DNA from: Nitratireductor aquimarinus
Lineage (GTDB): Bacteria > Pseudomonadota > Alphaproteobacteria > Rhizobiales > Rhizobiaceae
Reading direction: 5' to 3'
NCBI RefSeq assembly: GCF_017255295.1
Contig: NZ_JAFKDE010000002.1
Span: 496,001 to 560,000, forward strand
Length of the DNA: 64,000 bases
Made by a program: the position numbers and the translations under genes. Numbering within the stretch: the first letter of the stretch is position 1; each line of letters starts with the position of its first letter. The notes beneath the pieces are model-generated. The model saw nothing but the letters and a program-made list of their open reading frames with translations. It was not told the origin of the DNA and did no database searches. Below, piece after piece: positions 8,424-18,119 of the stretch.

Positions 8424-9971
8424 ATGAAGCGGGTGATACTCACGCTGATTTCCATCGCGATCGCGGCCACCGTGGCGGTGATCATTCTGCGCCTGCTGTT
8501 CCCGCTTCCAGACATTTCCAATCGCGCGCCGGAAAAGACGATTGCGGTCGATCCCGCCACACCGCTGGGGCGGTTGATGGCGCAGGGGGCCTCAAGCCAC
8601 CCCGGCAAAACCGGCGTTCTTCCGCTGGCCGATGGCAAGGATGCGCTGGCGAGCCGGCTCGCGCTGATCGAGCGGGCCGAAGTCTCCATCGATGCGCAAT
8701 ATTACATCTGGCATGACGATACGTCCGGCATCCTGCTTCTGGCGGCTCTGAAAGAGGCCGCCGACCGCGGTGTGCGGGTGCGCCTCCTGCTCGACGACAA
8801 TGGCGTGCCGGGGCTCGACGGCTACATGGCCGCGCTGAACACGCTGCCGAATTTCGATATCCGGCTGTTCAATCCTTCCACGGTGCGCCGGCCAAAGCTC
8901 TTCGGATATACGTTCGACTTTTTCCGCATGAACCGGCGCATGCACAACAAGGCACTGATCGCGGACGGTGCGGCGGCGATTATCGGCGGCCGCAACATCG
9001 GCGATGAATATTTCCAGATCGGCGACGCCTTCTATGTGGACATGGACGTGCTGGCGACGGGCCATGTGCTGCCGCAGACGGCGGCCGTGTTCGATCAATA
9101 CTGGAACAGCGCTTCCGTGTTCGGCGTCGAGACGGTCATCAATGGTTCGGGCGACATGGCCGGCTTCGAGACGCGTGTCGCGGAGGTGGAGGGCAGCGAG
9201 GAAGCCCGCGCGGTTCTGGCCGAACTGGAAAGCAGTGCGGCGCGTTATGCCGGGGGCGGCGAGGCGCTTGAATGGACCAATGTGCAGCTCGTGGCCGACG
9301 ATCCAGTCAAGGGGCAGGGCATCGCCACGCGCGATCAACTCATGATCATGCGGCTGGGCGCGCTTCTCGGCGAAACGCGCGAGCGGCTTGATCTGATCTC
9401 GGCCTATTTCGTGCCGGGAAAGATCGGGGCCGCCTATTTCGGGGATCTGGCGCGCACCGACAGGCAGGTGAACATCCTGACCAACGCGCTCAACACCACG
9501 GATGTGCTTCTCGTTCACAGCGGCTATGCCAAATACCGGCGCGAGCTTCTGGAGGCCGGCGTCAATCTTTATGAGCTGAAGCTGCGTGGCGGGGTGACGC
9601 CTGAATCGGCGATCCAGTTGAAGCCGCTGGGGCTTTCGGGCGCGAGCCTGCACGCGAAGACCTTCTCGATGGATGGCGAGCGCATCTTTATCGGGTCGTT
9701 CAACTTCGATCCGCGCTCGGCGATGCTGAATTGCGAGATGGGTTTCCTGATCGACAGTCCGTCCATGGCGCAGCAGGTGAGCGCCGGCTTTGATGGTCCG
9801 CTCGATCTGGTAAGCTATCAGCCTGAACTCACACCGGAAAACAAGATGATCTGGGTAGAGGAGAAGCGGCAGGGCGATCCGGTAATCTATCAGGAAGAAC
9901 CTGGCGCTACATGGTTCCAGCAGATTGCTACAGTTGTTATCGGCTGGTTGCCGGTGGAATGGCTGCTCTAG
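8424..9971 (+). CDS. Phospholipase D family protein (cardiolipin synthase-like)
   Basis: A 515-residue membrane-anchored PLD-superfamily enzyme: one N-terminal transmembrane helix (residues 4-26) and two HKD motifs, H174-N-K176 to D181 and H410-A-K412 to D417, each followed by the family's IGGRN or IGSFNFDPRS stretch. This layout fits cardiolipin synthase/ClsC-like enzymes that transfer phosphatidyl groups. The ATG at 8424 is preferred over 8376 because GGGAG lies 9 bases upstream and the protein then starts directly with the membrane anchor. It is the first gene of a run with two HdeD proteins, an AI-2E permease and a K+ channel. Confidence 0.85.
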   Translation: MKRVILTLISIAIAATVAVIILRLLFPLPDISNRAPEKTIAVDPATPLGRLMAQGASSHPGKTGVLPLADGKDALASRLALIERAEVSIDAQYYIWHDDTSGILLLAALKEAADRGVRVRLLLDDNGVPGLDGYMAALNTLPNFDIRLFNPSTVRRPKLFGYTFDFFRMNRRMHNKALIADGAAAIIGGRNIGDEYFQIGDAFYVDMDVLATGHVLPQTAAVFDQYWNSASVFGVETVINGSGDMAGFETRVAEVEGSEEARAVLAELESSAARYAGGGEALEWTNVQLVADDPVKGQGIATRDQLMIMRLGALLGETRERLDLISAYFVPGKIGAAYFGDLARTDRQVNILTNALNTTDVLLVHSGYAKYRRELLEAGVNLYELKLRGGVTPESAIQLKPLGLSGASLHAKTFSMDGERIFIGSFNFDPRSAMLNCEMGFLIDSPSMAQQVSAGFDGPLDLVSYQPELTPENKMIWVEEKRQGDPVIYQEEPGATWFQQIATVVIGWLPVEWLL

Positions 9972-9991
9972 GCGGCCTCAAGGAGAGTAAA

Positions 9992-10510
9992 ATGAAGAAC
10001 TGGTTCTGGTGGTTGCTCGCGGGCATTATCTCGCTTGTCGGTGGTTTTATCGCGCTGGCCAATCCATTGGCCGCAACGCTCACGGCCGAGCTTCTGGCCG
10101 GCTGGGTGTTTATCGTTGTGGGCATTCTGACGATCCTGTCGGTGTTCAACGATCAGGGGTGGGGCGGACGGCTTCTGTCCATCCTGCTGGGGCTGGCGCT
10201 GCTTTTCGTTGGCGTGAGCCTGATCGCGAACCCGCTCGGCGGCATGGTCTCGCTGACCTTCGTGGTCGCTGCGATGCTTCTGGCCATGGGCGTAATGCGC
10301 ATTTTCCTGGGCATTGGCGCATCGGATTCGCGTCTGCGCTGGATCATGATCCTGGCCGGCATCGTCTCGCTGGTGCTCGGTGGCATGATTCTCGCGAACT
10401 TCCCGCAGTCGGCGCTGGTCGTTCTGGGCATTTTCCTCGCCGTGGAACTGATCTCCAATGGCGTGTCCCTGATTGTGCTGGCGCTTTCCCGCAAAAGCCC
10501 GGCAGTGTGA
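9992..10510 (+). CDS. HdeD family (DUF308) membrane protein, copy 1
   Basis: A 172-residue protein with about six hydrophobic helices in three repeating pairs, beginning MKNWFWWLLAGIISLVGG. This is the DUF308/HdeD pattern, named after an E. coli acid-resistance membrane protein. A clear AAGGAG lies 8 bases upstream of the ATG at 9992. It is followed after 10 bases by a diverged paralogue, so the pair looks like a tandem duplication. Molecular function is unknown; a role in membrane or acid stress is only suggested by the family name. Confidence 0.82.
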   Translation: MKNWFWWLLAGIISLVGGFIALANPLAATLTAELLAGWVFIVVGILTILSVFNDQGWGGRLLSILLGLALLFVGVSLIANPLGGMVSLTFVVAAMLLAMGVMRIFLGIGASDSRLRWIMILAGIVSLVLGGMILANFPQSALVVLGIFLAVELISNGVSLIVLALSRKSPAV

Positions 10511-10520
10511 GAGAGATAAA

Positions 10521-11033
10521 ATGAAGCACTGGATGTTGTGGCTCCTGGCCGGCGTTGTGGCGCTGGTCGGTGGCCTGGCTGCCCTGTTCAACCTGAACTC
10601 GGCCTCGAACCTGACGATCACGCTGGGTGGCTGGGCGCTGGTCATCGTCGGCGCCCTTCAGGGCTGGGCAGCCTACAAGGCGAAGGACGTTCGCACGATG
10701 ACCGGCGCAGGGTTGCTGGCGGCAGCCGCGCTTTTTCTCGGCGTGTCGCTTCTGTTCGGACCGTTTGGCGATGGCAGCATACTGCGCGTCCTGCTGGGTG
10801 TGTTCCTGCTCGCGTCGGGCCTCGGCAAGGTGTGGATGGGGCGCAGCCTGCGCGGTGACACGGTTTTCCCCGCGCTGCTTGTGGCGGGCGGCGTATCGGC
10901 CGTTCTCGGCCTGATCGTGCTCATGGGCCTCAGCCTCAATTTCGGGCTGATCGTTGCACTCGAACTGCTCGCAAGCGGCGCTGCACTCGTGCTTCTGTCG
11001 CTGCGTCTGAGACAACATGCTCCAAAAGGCTGA
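10521..11033 (+). CDS. HdeD family (DUF308) membrane protein, copy 2
   Basis: A 170-residue paralogue of the preceding gene, starting MKHWMLWLLAGVVALVGGL, with the same six-helix layout. It keeps the opening M-K-x-W and the glycine-rich first helix but differs in most positions, so the duplication is old. The stop lies 17 bases inside the next gene, a tight overlap that implies co-translation with the AI-2E family permease. Confidence 0.8.
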   Translation: MKHWMLWLLAGVVALVGGLAALFNLNSASNLTITLGGWALVIVGALQGWAAYKAKDVRTMTGAGLLAAAALFLGVSLLFGPFGDGSILRVLLGVFLLASGLGKVWMGRSLRGDTVFPALLVAGGVSAVLGLIVLMGLSLNFGLIVALELLASGAALVLLSLRLRQHAPKG

Positions 11034-12099
11034 TCCGCTTCGTGCCTTCACCACACTGGTCATGGCCGTCGTACTGGCGGTCCTGATCGGGTGGATACTT
11101 GTGGTCGGGAAATCGGTTCTGATGCCGATCTTCATCGCGATCATTTCCGTCTATGTCCTGCTCACCGCGACAGCGGCGCTTGCCCGGGTGCCGCTGATCG
11201 GCCTGTTGCCGGAATGGGCGCTCAGGGGCGTTGTGCTGGCGATTTTCGTTCTGGTGCTGCTGCTTCTGGCGAGCGTTCTGGTCGGCACGGCAGAGCAGGT
11301 GATGGCGCGCCTGCCCGTCTACCAGAAGAACCTGACGGATATGCTGGAGAGCATATCGGCCCGCTTCGAGATTGAAGAAATTCCCAATCTCAGCACGCTG
11401 ATCGAGACGCTCTGGGGGCGGATCAACCTGCAGCGGATTGCGGCTGTCGGCATCGGCTCGGTCGGCTCGCTGGCCGGCGTGATCTTCATGGCCGTGATCT
11501 ATTCCACCTTTCTGATGGCCGAGCGTGGCGGCTTTGCGCGCAAGATCGCTGCTGTCCTGCCTCAGGAGCGGGCCAGCCAGGCGCATATGATGGTGCGCGA
11601 CATCAACCGCAATATCGGCGAATACCTTACCGTCAAAACGCTTGTGAACGTCATTCTGGGCGTCATGTCCTTTACGGTCCTCAAGCTGTTTGGCGTCGAT
11701 TTTGCGCTGTTCTGGGCGGTGCTTATCGGCCTCTTGAACTACATCCCCTATGTGGGGTCGCTGCTTGGCGTGGTCTTCCCCGTGCTTCTGACGCTTGCGC
11801 AGTTCGGTTCGATCCAGACGACGGTTGTTGTTGCGATCCTGCTCACGGGTGCGCAGATGTGGGTCGGCAATTCTCTGGAGCCGCGAATGATCGGGCGGCG
11901 GATCAACATGTCGCCTTTCGTGGTGCTTGTGTCACTTGCGCTCTGGTCGTCCCTGTGGGGCATTCCGGGCGCCATTCTGGCCATTCCGCTCACTTCGATG
12001 TTTGCAATCATTCTGGCAAACTTCGAGGGCACGCGGCCGATTGCACTCCTTCTTGCCGAAGACGTGCAGGCGGTGCTGCAAAACGGCGAAGAAAAATGA
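11017..12099 (+). CDS. AI-2E family transporter (PerM/TqsA-like)
   Basis: A 360-residue multi-pass membrane protein with about eight helices. The C-terminal half carries the family signature around [21 protein letters not shown] and the final [22 protein letters not shown] helix. The family includes TqsA (AI-2 exporter) and Na+/H+ antiporters, so the substrate is open. It overlaps the second HdeD gene by 17 bases and the K+ channel gene by 4 bases. Confidence 0.85.
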   Translation: MLQKADPLRAFTTLVMAVVLAVLIGWILVVGKSVLMPIFIAIISVYVLLTATAALARVPLIGLLPEWALRGVVLAIFVLVLLLLASVLVGTAEQVMARLPVYQKNLTDMLESISARFEIEEIPNLSTLIETLWGRINLQRIAAVGIGSVGSLAGVIFMAVIYSTFLMAERGGFARKIAAVLPQERASQAHMMVRDINRNIGEYLTVKTLVNVILGVMSFTVLKLFGVDFALFWAVLIGLLNYIPYVGSLLGVVFPVLLTLAQFGSIQTTVVVAILLTGAQMWVGNSLEPRMIGRRINMSPFVVLVSLALWSSLWGIPGAILAIPLTSMFAIILANFEGTRPIALLLAEDVQAVLQNGEEK

Positions 12100-12464
12100 G
12101 GATGATCGCGGAACTCTGGCGGGGGGTGCGTGCGGCCTTTTCCGACAGGAATGTTCTGAGCCTGATGGCTTTCACATGCACCATCGTTCTGTGTGCCGCG
12201 ATCTTCTATTCCTGGGCTGAAGACTGGTCTTTTCTGGATGCAGTCTATTTCTCGGTCATCACCATCTCGACCGTGGGCTATGGAGACTTCTCCCCGCAAA
12301 CCTTTGCAGGCAAGATGTTCACCATCGTCTATGTGCTGATTGGCCTCGGTGTCTTCGTTGCCACGGCCACCACCGTCGCCACCGCCATCCTCTCCCATCG
12401 TCTCAAGGATGAAGACGAGGCGGACAGGAAAAGGCGGGCAAGGCGCACAAAAAAACGGCCCTGA
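12096..12464 (+). CDS. Two-TM potassium channel family protein
   Basis: A 122-residue minimal K+ channel: two transmembrane helices (about residues 20-40 and 74-98) flank a pore loop with the intact selectivity filter TVGYGD at 59-64. A Lys/Arg-rich cytosolic tail follows, and there is no RCK or cyclic nucleotide domain. The start overlaps the preceding stop (ATGA), closing the run that starts with the phospholipase D gene. It would conduct K+ as a tetramer. Confidence 0.87.
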   Translation: MRMIAELWRGVRAAFSDRNVLSLMAFTCTIVLCAAIFYSWAEDWSFLDAVYFSVITISTVGYGDFSPQTFAGKMFTIVYVLIGLGVFVATATTVATAILSHRLKDEDEADRKRRARRTKKRP

Positions 12465-12480
12465 ATGTCAGGGCCGTTTT
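12452..12480. terminator. Bidirectional terminator between the K+ channel gene and the small secreted protein gene
   Basis: A perfect inverted repeat has 13-base arms (12452-12464 and 12468-12480) around ATG, A-rich on one side and T-rich on the other, so it can serve the convergent genes on both strands. The left arm overlaps the end of the channel gene. Confidence 0.88.
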
Positions 12481-12504
12481 AGCTGGGAAACAGACAATGT
12501 TGCA

Positions 12505-12744
12505 TCAATCGCTGACCACCGTGCGGTTGACCAGGTTCAGGCGACGGTCCGGACCGACGATGTAGATTTCACGGTAGTGGGTACCCCTGTTGTAGAAGTC
12601 ATTGAAGGTCACCGAGCCGATAGGGGTGTTGTCCAGCGTTGACATGCTGGTTTCGTAATTCAGGCTTCCCTTGATCGGTTCCACGGCGACTGAAGGTGCG
12701 GCGAGAAACAGCGTTGCCAATGCCGTCAGAATGAGGGTTTTCAT
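12505..12744 (-). CDS. Small secreted protein of unknown function
   Basis: A 79-residue protein with a signal peptide (MKTLILTALATLFLAAPSVA, cleavage likely after residue 20). The mature domain of about 59 residues is rich in beta-forming residues, with SVTFNDFYNRGTHYREIYIVG and no cysteines. AGGGAGG precedes the ATG. I do not recognise the family; it is probably a periplasmic protein. Confidence 0.7.
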   Translation of the reverse strand: MKTLILTALATLFLAAPSVAVEPIKGSLNYETSMSTLDNTPIGSVTFNDFYNRGTHYREIYIVGPDRRLNLVNRTVVSD

Positions 12745-12917
12745 AACGACCTCCCTGTAGATGGTGATTTTTACGGACTTCGACGCGATCTTACGCTTGC
12801 CGAAGCGCGGAGTATCGCAGGGCGGGCGATCACTGTGAAATCAAGTGGTTGGGATTGAAAATCACGCAGCTGTGACGGAATCGCTGTTGCAAAATCCGTA
12901 TCAGCAAAAGCCGGTCT

Positions 12918-13775
12918 TCAATTCCCCAGAGGTATCACCGGCAGATTGTCGATGAGGCGTGTTTCACCCAGCCAGGCGGCGGCGAGCAGCCTTGCGGGTT
13001 GATCGACGCGCTCGATCGGAAGCAGGGTTTCGGCGTCCCTCAGGTCGAAATATTCGACACGGTCGAAACCGGCAGCTTCCAGTGCCGAACGCGCCTCCTC
13101 AAGAACCGGCGCGGCCGCCATGCCCGAGGCGAGACGTTCGGCGGTCTCCCGCAGGACATTGGCGATGGCGGGGGCCGTGCGGCGTTCTTCCGGCGTCAGG
13201 CGCACATTGCGCGACGAGAGGGCAAGCCCGTCGGCCTCGCGCACGGTCGGGCAGCCGATTATCTCTGTCGGGATGTTGAGGTCGGCGACAAGCCGGCGCA
13301 CCACCAGAAGCTGCTGAAAATCCTTTTCGCCGAAGAGCGCGCAGTCCGCGCCGCTTTGCAGCAGAAGCTTGCTGACCACGGTGGCGACGCCGTCGAAATG
13401 TCCGGGGCGGTGCGCACCGCACAGGCCCTCGCTGACGCCGGAGACCGAAACGGTAGTGGCGAAGCCGTTGCCATACATTTCCTCAACGCCGGGCGCGAAC
13501 AGAACATCGACGCCGAACGGCGCAAGCTTCGCCGCGTCGTCAGCCTCGGTGCGCGGATAGGCTGCCAGATCCGATGCGTTGTTGAACTGTTTGGGATTGA
13601 CGAAGAGCGTCACGATCACGCGTTCCGCGCGCTCCCTGCCGGCCCGCACCAGGCTCAGATGGCCTTCGTGCAGCGCCCCCATGGTGGGCACCACCGCTAC
13701 GCGCTCGCCGGCGCGCCGCCACGTCTGAACCCGGTCGCGCAGATCGGCAACGGTGCGGAGAATGCTGAGGCTCAT
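12918..13775 (-). CDS. panC: Pantoate--beta-alanine ligase (pantothenate synthetase)
   Basis: Joins pantoate and beta-alanine with ATP to make pantothenate. It has 285 residues and the HIGH-type nucleotide motif [11 protein letters not shown] (29-39). Other PanC signatures are [18 protein letters not shown] and LALSSRN, which stands in for the KMSKS loop. The start overlaps the panB stop by 4 bases, so panB-panC are translationally coupled. The product is also the precursor of the phosphopantetheine arm needed by the NRPS/PKS proteins in this window, though that link is only metabolic. Confidence 0.96.
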   Translation of the reverse strand: MSLSILRTVADLRDRVQTWRRAGERVAVVPTMGALHEGHLSLVRAGRERAERVIVTLFVNPKQFNNASDLAAYPRTEADDAAKLAPFGVDVLFAPGVEEMYGNGFATTVSVSGVSEGLCGAHRPGHFDGVATVVSKLLLQSGADCALFGEKDFQQLLVVRRLVADLNIPTEIIGCPTVREADGLALSSRNVRLTPEERRTAPAIANVLRETAERLASGMAAAPVLEEARSALEAAGFDRVEYFDLRDAETLLPIERVDQPARLLAAAWLGETRLIDNLPVIPLGN

Positions 13776-14617
13776 TCGGTCTTTCCCTTGTGGAGCGCCG
13801 GGACGGTGTCGGAGAAAACATGTTCGGCGGCGGGGAAGCGCCTTGCGCGCACATCGCGCGCATAGTCGGCAATGGCTTCATCCGCCGTCTGGCCGAGCTC
13901 TGCGAACCGCTTCACGAATTTCGGCCGGAACGTATCGAACATCCCGAGCATGTCGTCGACGACGAGGATCTGGCCGTCGCAGGACGCGGATGCGCCGATA
14001 CCGATCGTGGGGATGGGGGTGGTGGCGGTGATCCGGTCGGCAAGTGCGGCCGGGACCTTCTCCAGCACCACGGAAAACGCGCCGGCGTCCGCCACGGCTT
14101 CCGCGTCACGCAGAATGTGGAAGGCGTCATCGCCGCGCCCCTGCACCTTGTAGCCGCCGAAACTGTTCACCGCCTGCGGGGTCAGGCCGATATGCCCCAT
14201 GACGGGAATGCCGTGGCGGGTGAGGAAGCGGATGGTCCTTTCCATCGTCTCACCGCCCTCCAGCTTGACGGCGGAACAGCCCGTTTCGGCCATGATGCGG
14301 GCGGCATTGCGAAAGGCCTGCTCCGGCGACTCCTCGTAGGAGCCGAAGGGCATGTCGACCACGAGCAGAGCGCGTTCCACGCCCCGCCGCACGGCCTTCC
14401 CGTGCATGATCATCATGTCGAGAGTGACACCGAGCGTGCTTGGCAGACCGTGAAGAACCATGCCCACGCTGTCGCCGACAAGGACGATGTCGCAATGCCG
14501 GTCCACGATGCGGGCGAGGGGCGTGGTGTAGGCGGTGAGGCAGACGAGCGGTTCGCCCCCCTTTCTCGCCAGAATGTCAGGCGGCGTGAGAGCCGCAATT
14601 CTTGCGGTGGCGCTCAA
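13772..14617 (-). CDS. panB: 3-Methyl-2-oxobutanoate hydroxymethyltransferase
   Basis: First committed step of pantothenate synthesis, adding a hydroxymethyl group from methylene-THF to 2-oxoisovalerate. It has 281 residues from a TTG start at 14617, chosen because GGGAGGAG lies 5-6 bases upstream and the protein then begins [14 protein letters not shown] as in other PanB proteins. An ATG at 14740 would add 41 unlike residues. The fold is a TIM barrel; metal/substrate motifs are [16 protein letters not shown] and KLEGG. It is the first gene of panBC. Confidence 0.94.
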   Translation of the reverse strand: MSATARIAALTPPDILARKGGEPLVCLTAYTTPLARIVDRHCDIVLVGDSVGMVLHGLPSTLGVTLDMMIMHGKAVRRGVERALLVVDMPFGSYEESPEQAFRNAARIMAETGCSAVKLEGGETMERTIRFLTRHGIPVMGHIGLTPQAVNSFGGYKVQGRGDDAFHILRDAEAVADAGAFSVVLEKVPAALADRITATTPIPTIGIGASASCDGQILVVDDMLGMFDTFRPKFVKRFAELGQTADEAIADYARDVRARRFPAAEHVFSDTVPALHKGKTE

Positions 14618-14736
14618 TATACTCCTCCCTTCGCTTTCGCCAGACGATCCGGAAAGGGTCGCATCCGTGCGATAGCGACAGGGATATGACACAGTTTTTC
14701 GCAGTTGCGAAGGCGTGAGGCGCAGATTGGCGAATG

Positions 14737-15867
14737 TCAATCGCCATTGAAAATGTCGGTAGATGTAAGGGTTTGCGCCAGATCACCCGGTGCGATCGGT
14801 TGGCCGGCGAGCACGGTCTGGGCCGCTTTCAGGCCACCTGTGATGCGCCGCAGCATCGGACTGGGGCCGAGCGTATCAAGCGGCAGGCCCCATTGTCCCT
14901 TGCCAGGCGTGCGCTGCGGCCAGACCTTCAGTTCGAAGTAGCGCGCCGCCTTCCGGTCCACATCGCCCCAATACTGGATCACCGTTGCATTGGGAGCGCT
15001 CTTGGCGATCCAGCCGAGATCCTGAATGCCCAGCCGGGGTTCGTCATGCGGCCGCTTGGCAAGAAGGATGGCGTCCCAGCTGTGTTCGAATATCTGGTTG
15101 GCGTGGGCCACGACAGCCACCTGCGCACCGGCCCGGCGCAGGCCCTGTTCCAGATTGTCGGAGAGGGGATTGTCACAGATGAGCACGATGTCCGCATCCT
15201 CCAGCGGAATTTCGGCATCCCTGAAAAGCGCCTGGCAAAGCGCGCTCTGGTATTCCCTGCCGCCCACGAGGGGGTGGGATTCATTGACGGCGGAAATGAG
15301 CACCTCGTGTTCCAGACAGGCTTCCACATCCACCTCGCCGGTCAGCGTCATCCATGCTTCGTGGAGAAGCGCCACGACCGAGTGTTCGTGCATGCGCTCG
15401 ATCAGGGACCTTGTGATGGGGCGAATGGATGGGCCGTTCACCAGAATGTTGGTGGTTCGACAGGTCTCGTCGTCAATGCGCTCTTCAATGGAGAGGGCGT
15501 CTGCAAGTCCGGCTGCTTCGGCCAGCGCACGCGTTGCGTCGGCTGCTTCTTCTGCGGGCTGGAACCGCGTGGCGGGCGGGGTGATGGCGGTGACGGCGCT
15601 CGCCCCGGCCATGAGTGCGATGGTGGCGGTGGCGGCCAGAAGCCCGTTGTCGACGGGAACCACAACGCGCATTCCCGACAGGCTCAGCTCGAAGGTGCGA
15701 ATGTTCTCTTCGATGAGCGCGAGCATGTCGGCTGTGTCGGTTTGTTGAGTTGCGCGTTCTGAACTGCCACTGCTTGTCATGAGAATTCTGCCCGGTTCAC
15801 CGACCTTTCCTGGTCCGCCGTCCGGTGCCTGGTTGGCCGACACCGGCTCACTGCCATCGTTTCGCAT
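14737..15867 (-). CDS. Unknown protein with two Rossmann-like halves
   Basis: A 376-residue protein not matched to a family I know. The N-terminal roughly 50 residues are low-complexity and Ser/Gln/Thr-rich. Then come two alpha/beta halves: residues 50-130 with [25 protein letters not shown], and about 230-300 with [18 protein letters not shown] and [13 protein letters not shown]. These look like consecutive nucleotide- or substrate-binding folds, loosely like the layout of SAH hydrolase or activating-enzyme-type proteins. There is no signal peptide. The start may instead be the ATG at 15780; the upstream GGAGG at 15867 lies very close to its ATG. It sits just before the EPS locus. Confidence 0.65.
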   Translation of the reverse strand: MRNDGSEPVSANQAPDGGPGKVGEPGRILMTSSGSSERATQQTDTADMLALIEENIRTFELSLSGMRVVVPVDNGLLAATATIALMAGASAVTAITPPATRFQPAEEAADATRALAEAAGLADALSIEERIDDETCRTTNILVNGPSIRPITRSLIERMHEHSVVALLHEAWMTLTGEVDVEACLEHEVLISAVNESHPLVGGREYQSALCQALFRDAEIPLEDADIVLICDNPLSDNLEQGLRRAGAQVAVVAHANQIFEHSWDAILLAKRPHDEPRLGIQDLGWIAKSAPNATVIQYWGDVDRKAARYFELKVWPQRTPGKGQWGLPLDTLGPSPMLRRITGGLKAAQTVLAGQPIAPGDLAQTLTSTDIFNGD

Positions 15868-16194
15868 ATCCTCCCACTCCCCCGGTTCGCTCCTCTCCGT
15901 TTGAACCGGGAGACATCCCTCGCCATTGCCTCGGCGTGACGATCCGGAGCCTCGTTTATCTAATGCGTCAAGCCTGAAAGCCTCCCTGAAAACCTCAATG
16001 AAGGCGGTGGCTTAACACCCAATGACTTGTGTTGTGCAATGCCTGCAACTGCCTGAAATCATAAAAGCCCGCGCGCGCCGTGCAGATAGAACGTTGGTGC
16101 AAATCCCCTGCGCTTAGGTCTTATGCCTTTCATCTTGTCAGCGTATCGGCGGTTCTCCTCTAATCATTTTGAAAGGCATGGCTTTGGCGCCGGT
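15868..16194. other. Non-coding region upstream of the unknown protein gene
   Basis: About 330 bases without a supported gene. It must hold the promoter of the minus-strand gene starting at 15867 and the 3' end of the minus-strand gene ending at 16195. The 13-mer TAATCATTTTGAA (16161-16173) recurs at 50473-50485 in front of the LuxR-type gene. No clear terminator was found. Confidence 0.5.
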
Positions 16195-16575
16195 TCAGTG
16201 GCGCAGTTCTGGGCGCGTCAGCGTGTAGGACGGTGTCTCGTCATGGTCGGCGACAAAGCTCTGCGCCATCAGCCGAAGCTGCCCGACAAGGCCGATCTGG
16301 CGTTGCAGCGCCGCCATGCGCCGCGTGTAGGTTTTCATAGCGCAGGTCATGTCATCGATCTGCGTGGAGAGCCGTGCCTCACGGGGGTGGTCCTCGAAAC
16401 GCTCCTGCGCAAAGGCGGCAGTGGCCGCCACGCGCTCGCAGCGTTCCTTGAGGCCCTGTCGCTCGTGCCGCAAAGCCGCCTCGAGTTCCTCGAGGTTTGC
16501 AAGAAGCTGCGCGAACCGCGCCGCATCGCTGTCCCGGTCGGGCTCTGTGTTGCGTATGCGCAGAGCTGAAAACAT
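16195..16575 (-). CDS. Small coiled-coil protein downstream of an EPS glycosyltransferase
   Basis: A 126-residue protein dominated by two Glu/Arg/Leu-rich helices (about residues 18-60 and 70-108), consistent with a coiled coil. There is no signal peptide and no known domain. It starts 7 bases after the stop of the GT4 gene, so it is in the same transcript. Function is unknown; the context suggests a role connected with the polysaccharide. Confidence 0.6.
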   Translation of the reverse strand: MFSALRIRNTEPDRDSDAARFAQLLANLEELEAALRHERQGLKERCERVAATAAFAQERFEDHPREARLSTQIDDMTCAMKTYTRRMAALQRQIGLVGQLRLMAQSFVADHDETPSYTLTRPELRH

Positions 16576-16582
16576 GGTCCCG

Positions 16583-17782
16583 TCACGCTCCGTTTCTCAA
16601 ATGGGTGTCCCGTTGCATCTTCACGCCGGCAAGCCTTGGGTGCAGCGGTGTGCGCGGGCGTCGCGCCGGCATCGGCGAAACGGGCGCGGGCTTTCGCCGT
16701 GCGATCTCGTCATCGATGATCTGCTGGAGGCGCGCCTTGAAATGCGTGTCGCTGAAGCGTTCGGCATGCTGGCGGATCAGGTCTGGCCGGAATGCGCTCT
16801 CCATCGCTTCGAAACGATGCACGGCGTCGATCAGCCCGGCCTCGGACTGTTCTTCGAACAGAAGGCCGGTGCGGTCGGGCACGATGGAATCGAGCACGCC
16901 GCCACTGGCATGGGCGATCACGGGTCTGCCGCTCGCCATCGCTTCCACGGGCACGATGCCGAAATCCTCGGTGCCGGGAAAAACGAGCGCCCGACAGGTC
17001 GCCAGCATCTCCTTCAGTTGCGGGAAGGGGGCGCGGCCGAGGAATGTGATCGTGGGACCGGCAAGCCGTTTCAGCGCCTCTGTCTCCGGCCCTTCGCCGA
17101 TGACGACGAGCTTGCGCCCCATCGTGGTGAAGGCGCGCACGGCCAGATCCACCCGCTTGTAGCCGACGAGCTGGCCGGCAACGAGATAGTGATCGCCAAG
17201 ATTTGCAGCCGGCGCGAAATCATCGACGCTCACCGGTGGATTGAGCACGGTTGCGCGGCGCCGATAGTATTTCCCGATCCGGTCGGCCACATGGCGCGAA
17301 TTGGCGACAAATGCGTCCACGCGCGCGGCGGTGGTGACATCCCAGGTGCGCAGCGCCGGCGCGATCCACGGCATCATGAGGCGGGCCAGCGGCCCGGCAT
17401 TGGCGCGGTAGAAATGATAGTGATCCCACACATAGCGCATGGGCGAGTGACAATAGCAGACATGGGTAGCCTGCGGCCCCGGCGTGATGCCCTTGGCCGG
17501 GCCGGATTCACTGGAAATCACCAGATCGTAGCCGGACACATCAAGGCTCTCCAGCGCAAAGGGCATCAGCGGCAGAAGCGACTGGTAGTGGCGACGCGAG
17601 CCCGGGATTTTCTGCAAAAACGAGGGGATGACCCGGTGCCGCCGGATCTTCTCCGAAACCCGGCTCTCGTCATAGACCAGCGTGAAAATGTCCGCATCGG
17701 GGTACATGTCGCACAGGGCTTCGACGACCTTTTCGCCTCCACGCATGGAGACCAGCCAGTAATGGACAATGGCGACGCGCAC
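16583..17782 (-). CDS. Glycosyltransferase family 4 (EPS locus)
   Basis: A 399-residue GT-B fold retaining glycosyltransferase. The N-terminal domain begins VAIVHYWLVSMRGGEKVVEAL. The C-terminal donor-binding domain has GQLVGYKRVDLAVRAF, VVIGEGPE and the E-x7-E motif region PGTEDFGIVPVEAMASGRPVIA. The GTG start at 17782 is chosen because GGGAGGAG lies 6 bases upstream; the ATG at 17848 would add 22 unlike residues. It is divergent from the ExoF-like gene. It probably adds one sugar of the EPS repeat unit from a nucleotide sugar. Confidence 0.88.
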   Translation of the reverse strand: MRVAIVHYWLVSMRGGEKVVEALCDMYPDADIFTLVYDESRVSEKIRRHRVIPSFLQKIPGSRRHYQSLLPLMPFALESLDVSGYDLVISSESGPAKGITPGPQATHVCYCHSPMRYVWDHYHFYRANAGPLARLMMPWIAPALRTWDVTTAARVDAFVANSRHVADRIGKYYRRRATVLNPPVSVDDFAPAANLGDHYLVAGQLVGYKRVDLAVRAFTTMGRKLVVIGEGPETEALKRLAGPTITFLGRAPFPQLKEMLATCRALVFPGTEDFGIVPVEAMASGRPVIAHASGGVLDSIVPDRTGLLFEEQSEAGLIDAVHRFEAMESAFRPDLIRQHAERFSDTHFKARLQQIIDDEIARRKPAPVSPMPARRPRTPLHPRLAGVKMQRDTHLRNGA

Positions 17783-18119
17783 GGTGCTCCTCCCGGATTT
17801 GTCTTCCGGGATATTGCTGTGAAAGCGCGCGCGCGGGCACGCCGACAATACGGTTTAAGGCATGTCTGAACGAGGGAGCGCCACGCGCAAACGGGCTAGG
17901 TCATCATCCGATCGGACGGTTGCAAAGGGGCGAGGCTGCCCGCTCTGCCTCAAAAGCCCAATGGGCTTAGACGCCCTAGCCGAAAGGAACTAGCCGCACA
18001 GCATTTCAACCGAATTTACCTGACGCCGTTTCGCCCGATGATCGACGGCGGGGGAGGAGGTCTCGCGTCTTCCCCGGAACCGTATCAATCCAGAACCGCA
18101 TCTATTCGGAACGGGCAGG
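17783..18119. promoter_or_regulatory. Divergent promoter region between GT4 and the exoF-like gene
   Basis: A 337-base gene-free stretch that must carry the promoters of both EPS transcripts. One short dyad, AAGCCCA-A-TGGGCTT (17954-17968), is visible near its middle. No convincing -35/-10 pair was recognised. Confidence 0.45.
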
